Assembly: GCA_002725175.2 (NCBI GenBank)
Contig: PBQX02000061.1
Coordinates: 1-11,028, forward strand
DNA length: 11,028 bases
Direction of reading: 5' to 3'
Origin: CACKLF01 sp002725175
GTDB taxonomy: Bacteria; Pseudomonadota; Alphaproteobacteria; Rhodobacterales; Rhodobacteraceae
Part shown: positions 1 to 6,826 of the stretch, in pieces
Layout of the letters: each line of letters begins with the position of its first letter
Position numbering within the stretch: the first letter of the stretch is position 1
Notes under the pieces: model-generated
Database searches by the model: none
What the model was told of the DNA's origin: nothing
Seen by the model: the letters and a program-made list of their open reading frames with translations, nothing else
Position numbers and translations under genes: made by a program

Positions 1-594
1 TCTCTGAACTTGAACTCTGGAGAGATGTTAATTTTGAAAGGAAAAAATGGAGTTGGGAAAACAACACTGCTAAGAGCTATTATCGGGTTAATTGCTATAA
101 ATGCCGGAAGAATAACTATTGACGGAGTAGATGTTACCAATAAGTTGGATGTCAAAGGCGAAATATTTTCTTATTTAGGGCATCTTAATGGTCTCAAGAG
201 CCACTTAACAGTCTCTGAAAATTTAAAATTATGGTTTGATATTTTTGGTGAAAGTAATTCAAATGTTTTAGAGGAATTTGGAATAAATAACCTTATAAAT
301 AAAAAAGTTTCGGAATGCTCTTCAGGCCAAAAAAGAATGATTGCTTTAGCACGGGTATTTAATTGTCCCAAAAGAGTTCTTCTTCTTGATGAACCAATGG
401 TCGGCTTAGATGACACAAACAAAAAGAAAATTCAAAACAAAATCGAAGAGCACGTAAAGCTAGGTGGTAGTGCTATCTTAGTAAGCCATAGAAACTTCCC
501 ATCGAATAAAACCTTCTCCCTCAAATCTAGCACTATCCCCACTTCAAGTTCTCTAAACGGAGAAAAAGATCTTCTCGCAAATTTTATGGTTTGA
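1..594 (+). CDS. ccmA: Cytochrome c maturation ABC transporter ATP-binding subunit CcmA (5' end outside window)
   Basis: CcmA is the cytoplasmic ATPase of the CcmABCD complex, which releases haem-loaded CcmE for cytochrome c assembly. The frame is open from the first base, so the true start lies upstream; perhaps 15-20 residues are missing. Counting from the window edge, a Walker A motif GKNGVGKTT is at codons 14-22. It is followed by the CcmA-like stretch YLGHLNGLKSHLTVSENL, an ABC signature CSSGQKRMIALAR, a Walker B LLLDEP and a switch histidine in LVSH. The signature reads CSSGQ rather than the commoner LSxGQ. The roughly 35 residues after the switch histidine are not recognisably conserved, but total length is normal, so I do not infer a frameshift. 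It heads ccmABCDG; ccmB begins 3 nt after the TGA stop in the same frame. Confidence 0.95.
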   Translation, partial: SLNLNSGEMLILKGKNGVGKTTLLRAIIGLIAINAGRITIDGVDVTNKLDVKGEIFSYLGHLNGLKSHLTVSENLKLWFDIFGESNSNVLEEFGINNLINKKVSECSSGQKRMIALARVFNCPKRVLLLDEPMVGLDDTNKKKIQNKIEEHVKLGGSAILVSHRNFPSNKTFSLKSSTIPTSSSLNGEKDLLANFMV

Positions 595-597
595 AAA

Positions 598-1260
598 TTG
601 ATAATTGCCCTTTTAAAAAGAGAGTTGTTTTTGTCTTTTACCGCCAATGGAACTGCAATATTAGGTTTAGTATTTTTTATTACAGTTATATTTGTTTCGG
701 CCCTTGGTTTTGATATTAATTCAACTGATTTTAATTTAATAGGACCCAGCCTAATTTGGGTAACGGCCCTATTATCAGTCTTACTCTCAGCAAAAAATCT
801 AATTCAGGATGATTTTAGGGACGGCAGCTTGGACTTACTGCTAATTTCCCCCATCCCATTAGAGTTGGTTTTAGCTCTAAAAGCATTTGCTCACTGGATC
901 TCAATTAGTTTACCAATTATCTTAATCTGCCCTGTTATATCAGTACTTTTCACAATTCCTTTTGACAACTTAATTATACTTATCATTGGGCTTTTCCTGG
1001 GGACACCTGCCTTAAGTTTTATCGCCATTCTAGGAGCTAGCTTAACCTTTTCGTTAAGACGATCTAGCATTCTAATGCCAATCCTTATTATGCCTTTTTA
1101 TATTCCAACTCTTGTTTTTGGAGTAAAAATAGTTAATTTCACAGAGAATACGAATGAATATCATATCAATGGCTTATTAATATTGTTGGCAATAACTTTG
1201 TTATCTATGTCTGTACTACCTTTTGCCGCTGCTATGGGAGTAAAGTCTTGTTTAAAATGA
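598..1260 (+). CDS. ccmB: Haem exporter permease subunit CcmB
   Basis: CcmB is the integral-membrane partner of CcmA in the cytochrome c maturation ABC complex. The 220-residue product has the family's usual length and about six hydrophobic segments. The family-typical cytoplasmic loop DDFRDGSLDLLLISPIPLEL lies near residues 72-91 and is followed by KAFAHW. The first possible start after ccmA's stop is TTG at 598, and MIIALLKREL matches the usual CcmB N-terminus, so a TTG start is well supported although no good Shine-Dalgarno site precedes it. Translation is probably coupled to ccmA. The TGA stop lies inside the start region of ccmC. Confidence 0.95.
   Translation: MIIALLKRELFLSFTANGTAILGLVFFITVIFVSALGFDINSTDFNLIGPSLIWVTALLSVLLSAKNLIQDDFRDGSLDLLLISPIPLELVLALKAFAHWISISLPIILICPVISVLFTIPFDNLIILIIGLFLGTPALSFIAILGASLTFSLRRSSILMPILIMPFYIPTLVFGVKIVNFTENTNEYHINGLLILLAITLLSMSVLPFAAAMGVKSCLK
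1236..1240 (+). promoter_or_regulatory. Shine-Dalgarno site favouring the TTG start of ccmC
   Basis: GGGAG lies inside the 3' end of ccmB, 7 nt before TTG 1248 and 16 nt before ATG 1257. The spacing is optimal only for the TTG, which is why the longer ccmC start was chosen. Confidence 0.5.
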
Positions 1261-1991
1261 CTAAAAATAGCATTTGGGAATTTTCGAACCCTTTAAAATT
1301 TAAAAAATTAGCAGGCATACTTATACCTATCTTTGGTATCATTGCATTTTTTTGCGTGATCACCGGATTAAGCTGGGGGTTTTTTTATACCCCTGATGAT
1401 TATAAACAAGGCCCTTTAGTGAAAATTATTTATGTACACGTCCCAAGTGCTTTTTTAGCAATTAATATTTACTTAATGATGTTTTTAGCTTCTCTAATTT
1501 GGCTAATAAGGCGTCATCACTTAAGTGCTTTAGCCGCAAAAGCTGCGGCTCCCGTTGGATTAGCCATGACTTTTATAGCAATAGTTTCAGGAGCCTTTTG
1601 GGGCAAACCTACTTGGGGAACTTATTGGGTTTGGGACCCAAGATTGACAGCTTTCGCCATTCTAACACTATTTTACATAGGCTATATAATCCTTTGGACA
1701 GCTGAAGACGAACCAGATAAAGCTGCTGACCTAACTTCTATTCTTTGTCTTGTTGGTTCAGTTTTTGCTTTACTATCAAGATACGCTGTCCTTTTTTGGA
1801 ATCAAGGATTACACCAGGGCGCCTCCTTATCATTAGATAAGGAAAAAAATGTTGCTGATGTTTTCTATCAACCACTATTATTCTCTATTATAGGTTTTGT
1901 TTTTCTTTTCCTCTTCTTATTACTGATAAGAATGCGGACTGAAATTTGGACCAGGCAAATAAATTCTATTCAACAGAAGTTAGGAAAATAA
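1248..1991 (+). CDS. ccmC: Haem-handling protein CcmC
   Basis: CcmC is an inner-membrane protein that presents haem at the periplasmic face and attaches it to CcmE. Counting from the ATG at 1257, the tryptophan-rich WWD motif WGTYWVWD is at residues 120-127. It is flanked by the two expected haem-ligand histidines, H61 in YVHVPSA and H186 in GLHQG, and there are about six membrane segments. Two starts are possible. TTG at 1248 gives 247 aa and has GGGAG seven bases upstream. ATG at 1257 gives 244 aa and forms an ATGA overlap with ccmB, but its nearest SD is 16 bases away. I chose TTG on the ribosome site; the ATG agrees better with the usual short N-terminus before IWEFSNP. Confidence 0.95.
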   Translation: MFKMTKNSIWEFSNPLKFKKLAGILIPIFGIIAFFCVITGLSWGFFYTPDDYKQGPLVKIIYVHVPSAFLAINIYLMMFLASLIWLIRRHHLSALAAKAAAPVGLAMTFIAIVSGAFWGKPTWGTYWVWDPRLTAFAILTLFYIGYIILWTAEDEPDKAADLTSILCLVGSVFALLSRYAVLFWNQGLHQGASLSLDKEKNVADVFYQPLLFSIIGFVFLFLFLLLIRMRTEIWTRQINSIQQKLGK

Positions 1992-1993
1992 TA

Positions 1994-2140
1994 ATGTCTC
2001 ATTTGGGAGAACATCATTTTACTATAATTGCCTCATATAGTTTTACCTTATTGGTATTGGTTGCAATAATTGCTCAAAGCTATTTTAAATCTAGGAAAAT
2101 AAGAAGGTTACTAGAAAAACAGATAGATGAAAAAAAGTAA
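1994..2140 (+). CDS. ccmD: Haem exporter protein CcmD
   Basis: CcmD is a very small single-span membrane protein that stabilises the CcmABC complex and aids release of holo-CcmE. The 48-residue product has a short N-terminus, one hydrophobic helix (about residues 10-27, SYSFTLLVLVAIIAQ), then a basic tail SRKIRRLLEKQ. This is the standard CcmD design, and it sits in the standard place between ccmC and ccmG. The ATG at 1994 is preceded by AGGA (1982-1985) at 8 nt spacing and begins 2 nt after the ccmC stop. A longer in-frame reading from 1946 would run through the ccmC end and is not supported. Confidence 0.9.
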   Translation: MSHLGEHHFTIIASYSFTLLVLVAIIAQSYFKSRKIRRLLEKQIDEKK

Positions 2141-2669
2141 TTTAATATTTTTCCTCCCCTTCATTTTTATTATATTCTTAGTAGGGATTTTTATTTTCGA
2201 TATAAATGTAAAGCTTAAATCCAGCGACAAAAATTTTAAACTAAATAGCGTTTTAATTGGAAGTGAAGTACCTGAAATTGATTTAGATCCATTAGAAGGT
2301 ATTGATAATCTAGAAACTAAGGATTTATACTCTAACGGCTTTAAGCTAGTGAATTTTTGGGCAAGCTGGTGCGCACCATGCCGCGCGGAACACCCTTTAT
2401 TCATGGATCTAAGTAGAAATGGTTACTTAATATATGGTGTAAACTATAAGGATAAAACAAGTAATGCTAAGGATTTTCTCCAGAAATTGGGAAATCCATA
2501 TAAGAAATTAGGTTTAGATAAAAATGGCAGGTTGGCAATTTATTGGGGACTATACGGTGTACCAGAAACATTTCTGGTCGATGGTTCGGGAATTATAATC
2601 CACCGGCACGCTGGACCCATGACTAAAAAAATATTCGATGAAGATTTTCTGCCAAAAATGTCCAAGTAA
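2127..2669 (+). CDS. ccmG: Periplasmic thiol:disulfide oxidoreductase CcmG (DsbE)
   Basis: CcmG is a membrane-anchored thioredoxin-fold protein that keeps apocytochrome c CXXCH thiols (and CcmH) reduced before haem ligation. The 180-residue product starts with a positive end and one hydrophobic anchor (residues 5-26). It carries the WCAPC redox motif at residues 81-85, followed by RAEHP, and the cis-proline loop GVPETFLVDG at about 144-153. ATG 2127 overlaps the end of ccmD by 14 nt in another frame, which suggests coupling. It is the last gene of the visible ccm operon. Eleven bases later it meets the end of the opposing yciB, with no convincing terminator. ccmE, ccmF and ccmH are not in the window. 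Confidence 0.95.
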   Translation: MKKSNLIFFLPFIFIIFLVGIFIFDINVKLKSSDKNFKLNSVLIGSEVPEIDLDPLEGIDNLETKDLYSNGFKLVNFWASWCAPCRAEHPLFMDLSRNGYLIYGVNYKDKTSNAKDFLQKLGNPYKKLGLDKNGRLAIYWGLYGVPETFLVDGSGIIIHRHAGPMTKKIFDEDFLPKMSK

Positions 2670-2680
2670 ATTACGGATTA

Positions 2681-3280
2681 CTAGTCATTCTTCTTTTCAA
2701 TAAGGTAATCTCGAAAAATAGGATATTGAAAAAAAAGAAATGCAAAAGTAGCTAGCGGAAATAAGAACGTTTTAAACGTTATCCAATGATCCGTAGATAA
2801 CATTCTCCATACAATCTCATTGAGCAATGCCAAAAAAATAAATAACATGGCAAACCTCTTAGTTAAAATAAACCATCCTTCGTCCTCCAAAAGTAGAGCT
2901 GATCCCATAAGGCTCTTAAGATAGCTCTTTTCCCTTAACAGACCGAAAGATAAAATGCCTCCAAACGAGAGGTATATGATTGTGGGCTTCATCTTTATGA
3001 AGGTGTCATTTTGCAGCCATATGGTTAATCCTCCAAAAACTAACACTATTATAGCCGTAAACAATGGCATGGTCGCAAGTTTCTTAGTTTGCAGCCACCC
3101 AATCAAAAGCGAAAGAAAAATAATAGGAATAAAAACTTTTGTGGCAAAAATTATTTTTCCAAGATCAGGATTATCAATGAATTCCTCCCCAAGTGGTGCA
3201 TATTTATATGATATAAAAAAAACCACTACAGGGCCAAACTCTAGTAAGAATTTAATCAGCTGGTTTTCATTCTTTTCCAT
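2681..3280 (-). CDS. yciB: Inner-membrane septation protein YciB/IspZ
   Basis: YciB/IspZ family proteins are small polytopic inner-membrane proteins tied to cell-envelope synthesis and septation; the biochemical role is not settled. The 199-residue product has about five or six hydrophobic segments and the family hallmarks FIKMKPTIIY (residues 94-103), W136 followed by LTKRFAMLF, and LNEIVWR (153-159) followed by HWITFK. Length fits the family. The start is ATG at 3280, with a weak GGA about 8 nt upstream. It begins two bases after the upstream permease stop, so it is the last gene of a tight xseA-ftsY-permease-yciB run. Confidence 0.9.
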   Translation of the reverse strand: MEKNENQLIKFLLEFGPVVVFFISYKYAPLGEEFIDNPDLGKIIFATKVFIPIIFLSLLIGWLQTKKLATMPLFTAIIVLVFGGLTIWLQNDTFIKMKPTIIYLSFGGILSFGLLREKSYLKSLMGSALLLEDEGWFILTKRFAMLFIFLALLNEIVWRMLSTDHWITFKTFLFPLATFAFLFFQYPIFRDYLIEKKND

Positions 3281-3282
3281 TT

Positions 3283-4185
3283 TTAGGTTCCGATTTTTAC
3301 TAGAAAAGCTCCTAGTACGATAAATATTATTAAAATAACTTTAAATAATCCTACCGTTTCTCTTAGAAAAAACCAACCAAAGAATAAAGCAAAAATTACA
3401 CTTGTTTCACGTAAAACTGCCGCTTGACCAACATTATCTATTCTAGAAGCTAACATTAAGCTTCCAAAACTTAAATATGCCAAAAAAGCGCCCAAAACTC
3501 CTTTAAGCATTAGTGGTGGAAGTGCTACTTTTACTGCTAGACTTTCCCACTTCCAAAAAGAGTACACTGGAATAACAATACCATCGAGAACAAATAGCCA
3601 GATTATGAAAGTAAATGGATTTTCAATGGAGCGCACAGAAAATGCATCAAAAACAGTATATAATGCGACAAATACTCCCGTAATGAATGCAAAAAATAAA
3701 GCTGCTAGCAAATTAAGCATATCAGACTTATTTCTAATTATATCATTGGTACCGAGAAAAATTATTGAAATCGACAAGACCATAACCCCCATCCATTGGA
3801 CTAAATTAAAAACTTCACCAAAAACAAAAAATGCTAATATAACAGTAGCTATCGGACTAATACCTCTGACTACAGGATAAACTGCCGTGTAATCTGCTCT
3901 AGTATAGGCCATCAGATGAAATATCTTGTATATTGTGTGTATTAAAAAAGCCCCCAATAGTAAGATCCAATCTGCTGTGGTAGGAAATGGAACGAGAAAC
4001 AGTGCGATTGGTAAAGATATCAAAAAATACCAAAAATCCATTGAACCTCTTACAAGCCAAGGGTTGTGTTTACCTTTCTGGAGTGCTCCAAAAGCAGCAT
4101 GTGCAATTGCTGAAATAAGCGCTAAAAAGGTTGCAATTTCTGATGTATCGAGATTGATTTGACTATTTAAGGTATGCCAGTTCAA
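3283..4185 (-). CDS. EamA-family (DMT superfamily) membrane transporter
   Basis: This is a 300-residue polytopic permease with about ten membrane helices arranged as two EamA repeats (roughly residues 17-145 and 158-298). Each repeat ends in the usual pattern: FGEVFNLVQWMGVMVLSISI at about 122-141 and WFFLRETVGLFKVILIIFIV at about 271-290. Motifs such as RADYTAVYPVVRGISP fit the drug/metabolite transporter superfamily; the substrate cannot be told. The start is TTG at 4185, forming a TTGA overlap with the ftsY stop, with GAGAG 6 nt upstream; the first in-frame ATG would remove about 48 residues, including the first helix. I recall the same neighbours, ftsY and yciB/ispZ, from Rhodobacterales genomes, but that is memory rather than a search. 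Confidence 0.88.
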   Translation of the reverse strand: MNWHTLNSQINLDTSEIATFLALISAIAHAAFGALQKGKHNPWLVRGSMDFWYFLISLPIALFLVPFPTTADWILLLGAFLIHTIYKIFHLMAYTRADYTAVYPVVRGISPIATVILAFFVFGEVFNLVQWMGVMVLSISIIFLGTNDIIRNKSDMLNLLAALFFAFITGVFVALYTVFDAFSVRSIENPFTFIIWLFVLDGIVIPVYSFWKWESLAVKVALPPLMLKGVLGAFLAYLSFGSLMLASRIDNVGQAAVLRETSVIFALFFGWFFLRETVGLFKVILIIFIVLGAFLVKIGT

Positions 4186-5306
4186 GTTGAACTCTCGGTA
4201 GATGCTCCCGTAATAGCATTAGCAAAATCTCTTGGCTCAAAAGGTTGTAAATCATCAATGGTTTCCCCAACCCCTATAAAATGCACGGGCAATGAAAATT
4301 TCTCTGCAATCGCCACTAAAACTCCACCTCTCGCCGTACCATCTAATTTTGTCATAATTATGCCGGTAAGATCACAAATTCTTGAAAATTCACTGACCTG
4401 ATTTATGGCGTTCTGACCGGTTGTAGCATCAAGAACTATTAGGCGGTTATGCGGAGCGTCAATATTCTTTTTCTTCAAAACTCTTACAATTTTGTCAAGC
4501 TCAGCCATTAAATCTTTCTTATTTTGGAGTCTTCCCGCAGTATCAATTAAAAGGAGATCTATACCTTCTTTTGAGGCTCTTTCATAAGCCTCAAATGCTA
4601 GTGATGCTGGATCAGCCCTTTCGGCACCCACAACCACGGGCACACCAGCCCGTTGCCCCCAAATGGCTAGCTGTTCTACTGCAGCAGCCCTATAGGTATC
4701 ACAAGCAGCTACCATAACATTTTTATTTAATTTTTTATATTGGTCAGCTAATTTGCCAATAGTTGTTGTTTTTCCTGATCCATTCACCCCAACGATTAGA
4801 ATTACCTGTGGTGACAAATCACTCAAAACTAATGGTTTAGCTACTGGCTCTAAAATGCCTTCGATCACCTCAGAAAGTAAAGATTTAATTTCAGAAGTGC
4901 CAACCTCTTTTCCAGAAAATTTTTCCGACAACTTAGAAGATACCTTAATTGCTGTATTTACACCGAGATCCGCAGCAATCAAAAGATCTTCAAGAGACTC
5001 CAAAAGCTCATCGTCAATTTTTCTTTTCTTAACTAACTTCTTTACAGGCTCAATTATTTTTTTGAAAAAACTTTTCTTCTTCTTTTCCTTACTATTATCT
5101 TCTACTCCAGAAGGCCCCTTTTCAATTATTATAGCATTTTCATTTTGCTCACTTATTATCTCTGAGGTTTTTGTCTTCTCAATAGCTGGTAAAGGATCTA
5201 GTTCTTCAGACTTTTCTTTTTTCTCCTCTATTAGATTATCTATCTCTGTATCAAGCTTCGACGAAGATCTAAAAAGTTTAGCTTTTAATTTACCGAAAAA
5301 AGACAA
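4182..5306 (-). CDS. ftsY: Signal recognition particle receptor FtsY
   Basis: FtsY is the membrane-associated SRP receptor GTPase that delivers ribosome-nascent chain complexes to the translocon. Of 374 residues, about 1-90 form a highly charged, poorly conserved A region. The N domain helices follow at about 95-155, then the G domain: GVNGSGKTT (173-181), DTYRAAAVEQL (203-213), DTAGR (255-259), TKLDG (319-323) and the C-terminal GVGETIDDLQPFEP. All GTP-binding motifs are intact. The start is TTG at 5306, preceded by GGAG at 10 nt spacing, and the opening MSFFGKLK is typical for FtsY. xseA lies 58 nt upstream on the same strand, so ftsY may be transcribed with it. Confidence 0.96.
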   Translation of the reverse strand: MSFFGKLKAKLFRSSSKLDTEIDNLIEEKKEKSEELDPLPAIEKTKTSEIISEQNENAIIIEKGPSGVEDNSKEKKKKSFFKKIIEPVKKLVKKRKIDDELLESLEDLLIAADLGVNTAIKVSSKLSEKFSGKEVGTSEIKSLLSEVIEGILEPVAKPLVLSDLSPQVILIVGVNGSGKTTTIGKLADQYKKLNKNVMVAACDTYRAAAVEQLAIWGQRAGVPVVVGAERADPASLAFEAYERASKEGIDLLLIDTAGRLQNKKDLMAELDKIVRVLKKKNIDAPHNRLIVLDATTGQNAINQVSEFSRICDLTGIIMTKLDGTARGGVLVAIAEKFSLPVHFIGVGETIDDLQPFEPRDFANAITGASTESST

Positions 5307-5316
5307 TTTGAAATAA

Positions 5317-5320
5317 CTCC
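5317..5320 (-). promoter_or_regulatory. Shine-Dalgarno site for the TTG start of ftsY
   Basis: GGAG on the minus strand lies 10 nt before TTG 5306. It supports the non-ATG start; no in-frame ATG occurs nearby that would keep the conserved N-terminus. Confidence 0.55.
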
Positions 5321-5364
5321 TTCACAATAATTACATTTCTTATTTACTTAATATTCGACTATAT

Positions 5365-6741
5365 TTATAGACTAGAAACTTTCTCAGGCTTAACACCCAG
5401 CTGTCCATCTTCAAACTCCAATATTAATCTTTCATGCTTTAAAGCATCTTTTGTCGAACTAATTATATCCCCCTTTGGGCTTAAAACCAATGAATACCCT
5501 CTTTTCAAAGTATTTCGGTACGATAAATTTTCCAGCATTCTTTTTAAACTTTCGAGTAGCTGCTTTTGCCTTTTATGCTCATTAAGGGCATACTGCTCTA
5601 TCCTCTGCCCAATTCCTTTTAGCCTTTCTCTTTTTAGGCTCACACTTTGCCTCAAGAGCTCTATGTTCAGCTTCTCTACACCTATTGATTTTAGTGTTAA
5701 AGTTTTTGTGCTCCGCAATAATTTTATCGAATAATTTAGCCTATTAAAAAACTCATCGCAGTACTGTCTAGGTGCATCAAAAAGTTTTTCCTCCTTTGGA
5801 AATCTTCTAGTAAGATCACGGAATTTTTCTGATAACATTTTGAAAAACTTGATTTCAGCCCTTTGCCGTCTTATGTCAAGATCTAAAACCGTTGAAATTA
5901 AATCATTCCTAACTGGTACAGCTAACTCTGCAGCAGCTGAAGGTGTGGCTGCTCGTAAATCAGCCACTAAATCTATAAGGGTAGTGTCAGTTTCATGGCC
6001 CACAGCAGAGATTATTGGAATTACGCTTTCAAAAACAGCCCTCACAACTAATTCTTCATTAAAACCCCAGAGATCCTCTAAAGATCCGCCTCCTCTAGCT
6101 ACTATTATGACATCAGGTCTTTGGGCATTTTGTGAAGGTAAAAGAGCATTAAATCCCCTGATTGCATTGGCTATTTGGGCGGCTGATTTTTTTCCCTGAA
6201 CTGAAACTGGCCACAGAATTATTTCGACAGGGAATCTATCATTTACCCTTTGCAAAATATCTTGTATCACTGCTCCAGATTCAGATGTTATCACGCCAAT
6301 TTTATCTGGAATGAATGGAATTTTTTTCTTTCTATTTTCATCAAAAATCCCTTCTTGATGTAAAAGTAGTTTTCTCTTTTCTAATAAAGCCATTAGTGCG
6401 CCAACGCCAGCATGTTCAACTTTTTCAATAATAACCTGATATTTACTTTGTCCCTGAAAAGTGGTTAAGCGGCCAGTTACAATGACCTCTAATCCTTCTT
6501 CAGGCATAATTTCAAGCTTGGAAAAGTTCCCCTTCCATATTACTCCAGATATAACAGACTTTTCATCCTTCAAATCCAAATATACGTGACCAGATGCAGG
6601 CTTTGAAAGTCTTCCTACTTCTCCTCTAATCCTAACTATTTCAAAATTAGTTTCGACGGTCCGTTTAACTGCTAAGGAAATCTCTGAAACAGAGTACTCA
6701 ATCACATTTCTTTGAAATTTAGATTCATCTTCAGTCAACAC
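5365..6741 (-). CDS. xseA: Exodeoxyribonuclease VII large subunit
   Basis: XseA is the catalytic subunit of exonuclease VII, which degrades single-stranded DNA to oligonucleotides in repair. Reading from residue 1 at 6741, an N-terminal OB-fold (about 10-110, with EVGRLSKPASGHVYLDLKD) leads to the catalytic region. That region holds IGVITSESGAVIQDIL (148-163), DVIIVARGGGSLEDLWGFNE (210-229) and SAVGHETDTTLIDLVADLRA (245-264), followed by PSAAAEL. A long helical coiled-coil stretch and the family C-terminal LKRGYSLV segment follow. The start is GTG 6741 or TTG 6738, since GGAG (6747-6750) stands 5 or 8 nt before them. The longer in-frame TTG at 6762 would place this SD inside the gene. The small subunit gene xseB is not in the window. 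Confidence 0.95.
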   Translation of the reverse strand: MLTEDESKFQRNVIEYSVSEISLAVKRTVETNFEIVRIRGEVGRLSKPASGHVYLDLKDEKSVISGVIWKGNFSKLEIMPEEGLEVIVTGRLTTFQGQSKYQVIIEKVEHAGVGALMALLEKRKLLLHQEGIFDENRKKKIPFIPDKIGVITSESGAVIQDILQRVNDRFPVEIILWPVSVQGKKSAAQIANAIRGFNALLPSQNAQRPDVIIVARGGGSLEDLWGFNEELVVRAVFESVIPIISAVGHETDTTLIDLVADLRAATPSAAAELAVPVRNDLISTVLDLDIRRQRAEIKFFKMLSEKFRDLTRRFPKEEKLFDAPRQYCDEFFNRLNYSIKLLRSTKTLTLKSIGVEKLNIELLRQSVSLKRERLKGIGQRIEQYALNEHKRQKQLLESLKRMLENLSYRNTLKRGYSLVLSPKGDIISSTKDALKHERLILEFEDGQLGVKPEKVSSL

Positions 6742-6746
6742 TCTAT

Positions 6747-6750
6747 CTCC
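6747..6750 (-). promoter_or_regulatory. Shine-Dalgarno site deciding the xseA start
   Basis: GGAG on the minus strand precedes GTG 6741 by 5 nt and TTG 6738 by 8 nt. It argues against the upstream TTG at 6762, which has no such site. Confidence 0.5.
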
Positions 6751-6783
6751 ACTAAATAACAAACTTGAACATTATTTTACTCT

Positions 6784-6812
6784 ATTCTAGAAGTAAATTC
6801 TTATAATTCCAA
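6784..6812 (-). promoter_or_regulatory. Predicted sigma70-type promoter for xseA (and probably ftsY onward)
   Basis: On the minus strand, TTGGAA (6812-6807) and TAGAAT (6789-6784) are separated by exactly 17 nt, matching 4/6 and 5/6 of the consensus. Transcription would begin near 6777, leaving a leader of roughly 36 nt. This is pattern-based inference. The -35 box overlaps the palindrome at 6808-6819 and the opposing -10 box of purD. Confidence 0.5.
6802..6807 (+). promoter_or_regulatory. Predicted -10 box for purD
   Basis: A perfect TATAAT lies 19 nt before the purD ATG. No good -35 hexamer is seen at 16-18 nt spacing, so it would rely on an activator or a strong -10. Transcription would begin near 6814, giving a very short leader of about 13 nt that still contains GGA (6817-6819) as a ribosome site. 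Confidence 0.4.
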
Positions 6813-6819
6813 TATTGGA
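6808..6819. promoter_or_regulatory. 12-bp perfect palindrome in the xseA/purD divergent region
   Basis: TCCAATATTGGA reads the same on both strands. It spans the predicted purD transcription start and the predicted xseA -35 box, a position where a bound dimeric regulator could block both promoters. No known operator is recognised. A 12-bp palindrome is expected a few times per 11 kb of AT-rich DNA, so only the location makes it worth noting. Confidence 0.3.
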
Positions 6820-6826
6820 TAAAATC

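Noticed and set aside
490..594. Frameshift near the end of ccmA, because the C-terminus looks divergent
   Set aside because: The other two frames close quickly and do not restore a better CcmA ending; the total length is normal and this tail is variable in the family.
586..600. TGA read as tryptophan, making a CcmA-CcmB fusion
   Set aside because: ccmB, ftsY, degP and hflC also end at TGA where their families end, tryptophans are coded by TGG, and CcmB has a native-looking N-terminus at TTG 598.
2676..2710. GATTAC/GTAATC inverted repeat at the ccmG-yciB junction as a terminator
   Set aside because: The stem is only 6 bp, AT-rich, with a 23-nt loop and no following U-run; chance is the simpler explanation.
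2955..3323. Plus-strand open frame opposite yciB
   Set aside because: It is a shadow of a hydrophobic minus-strand gene with family motifs, and crosses its start without a promoter or ribosome site.
4753..5316. Plus-strand open frame of 187 codons opposite ftsY
   Set aside because: It is Ser/Phe-rich antisense of a fully motif-supported FtsY, with no family resemblance or ribosome site.
5840..6199. Plus-strand open frame of 119 codons opposite xseA
   Set aside because: It lies antisense to the conserved catalytic region of XseA; no independent evidence of coding.
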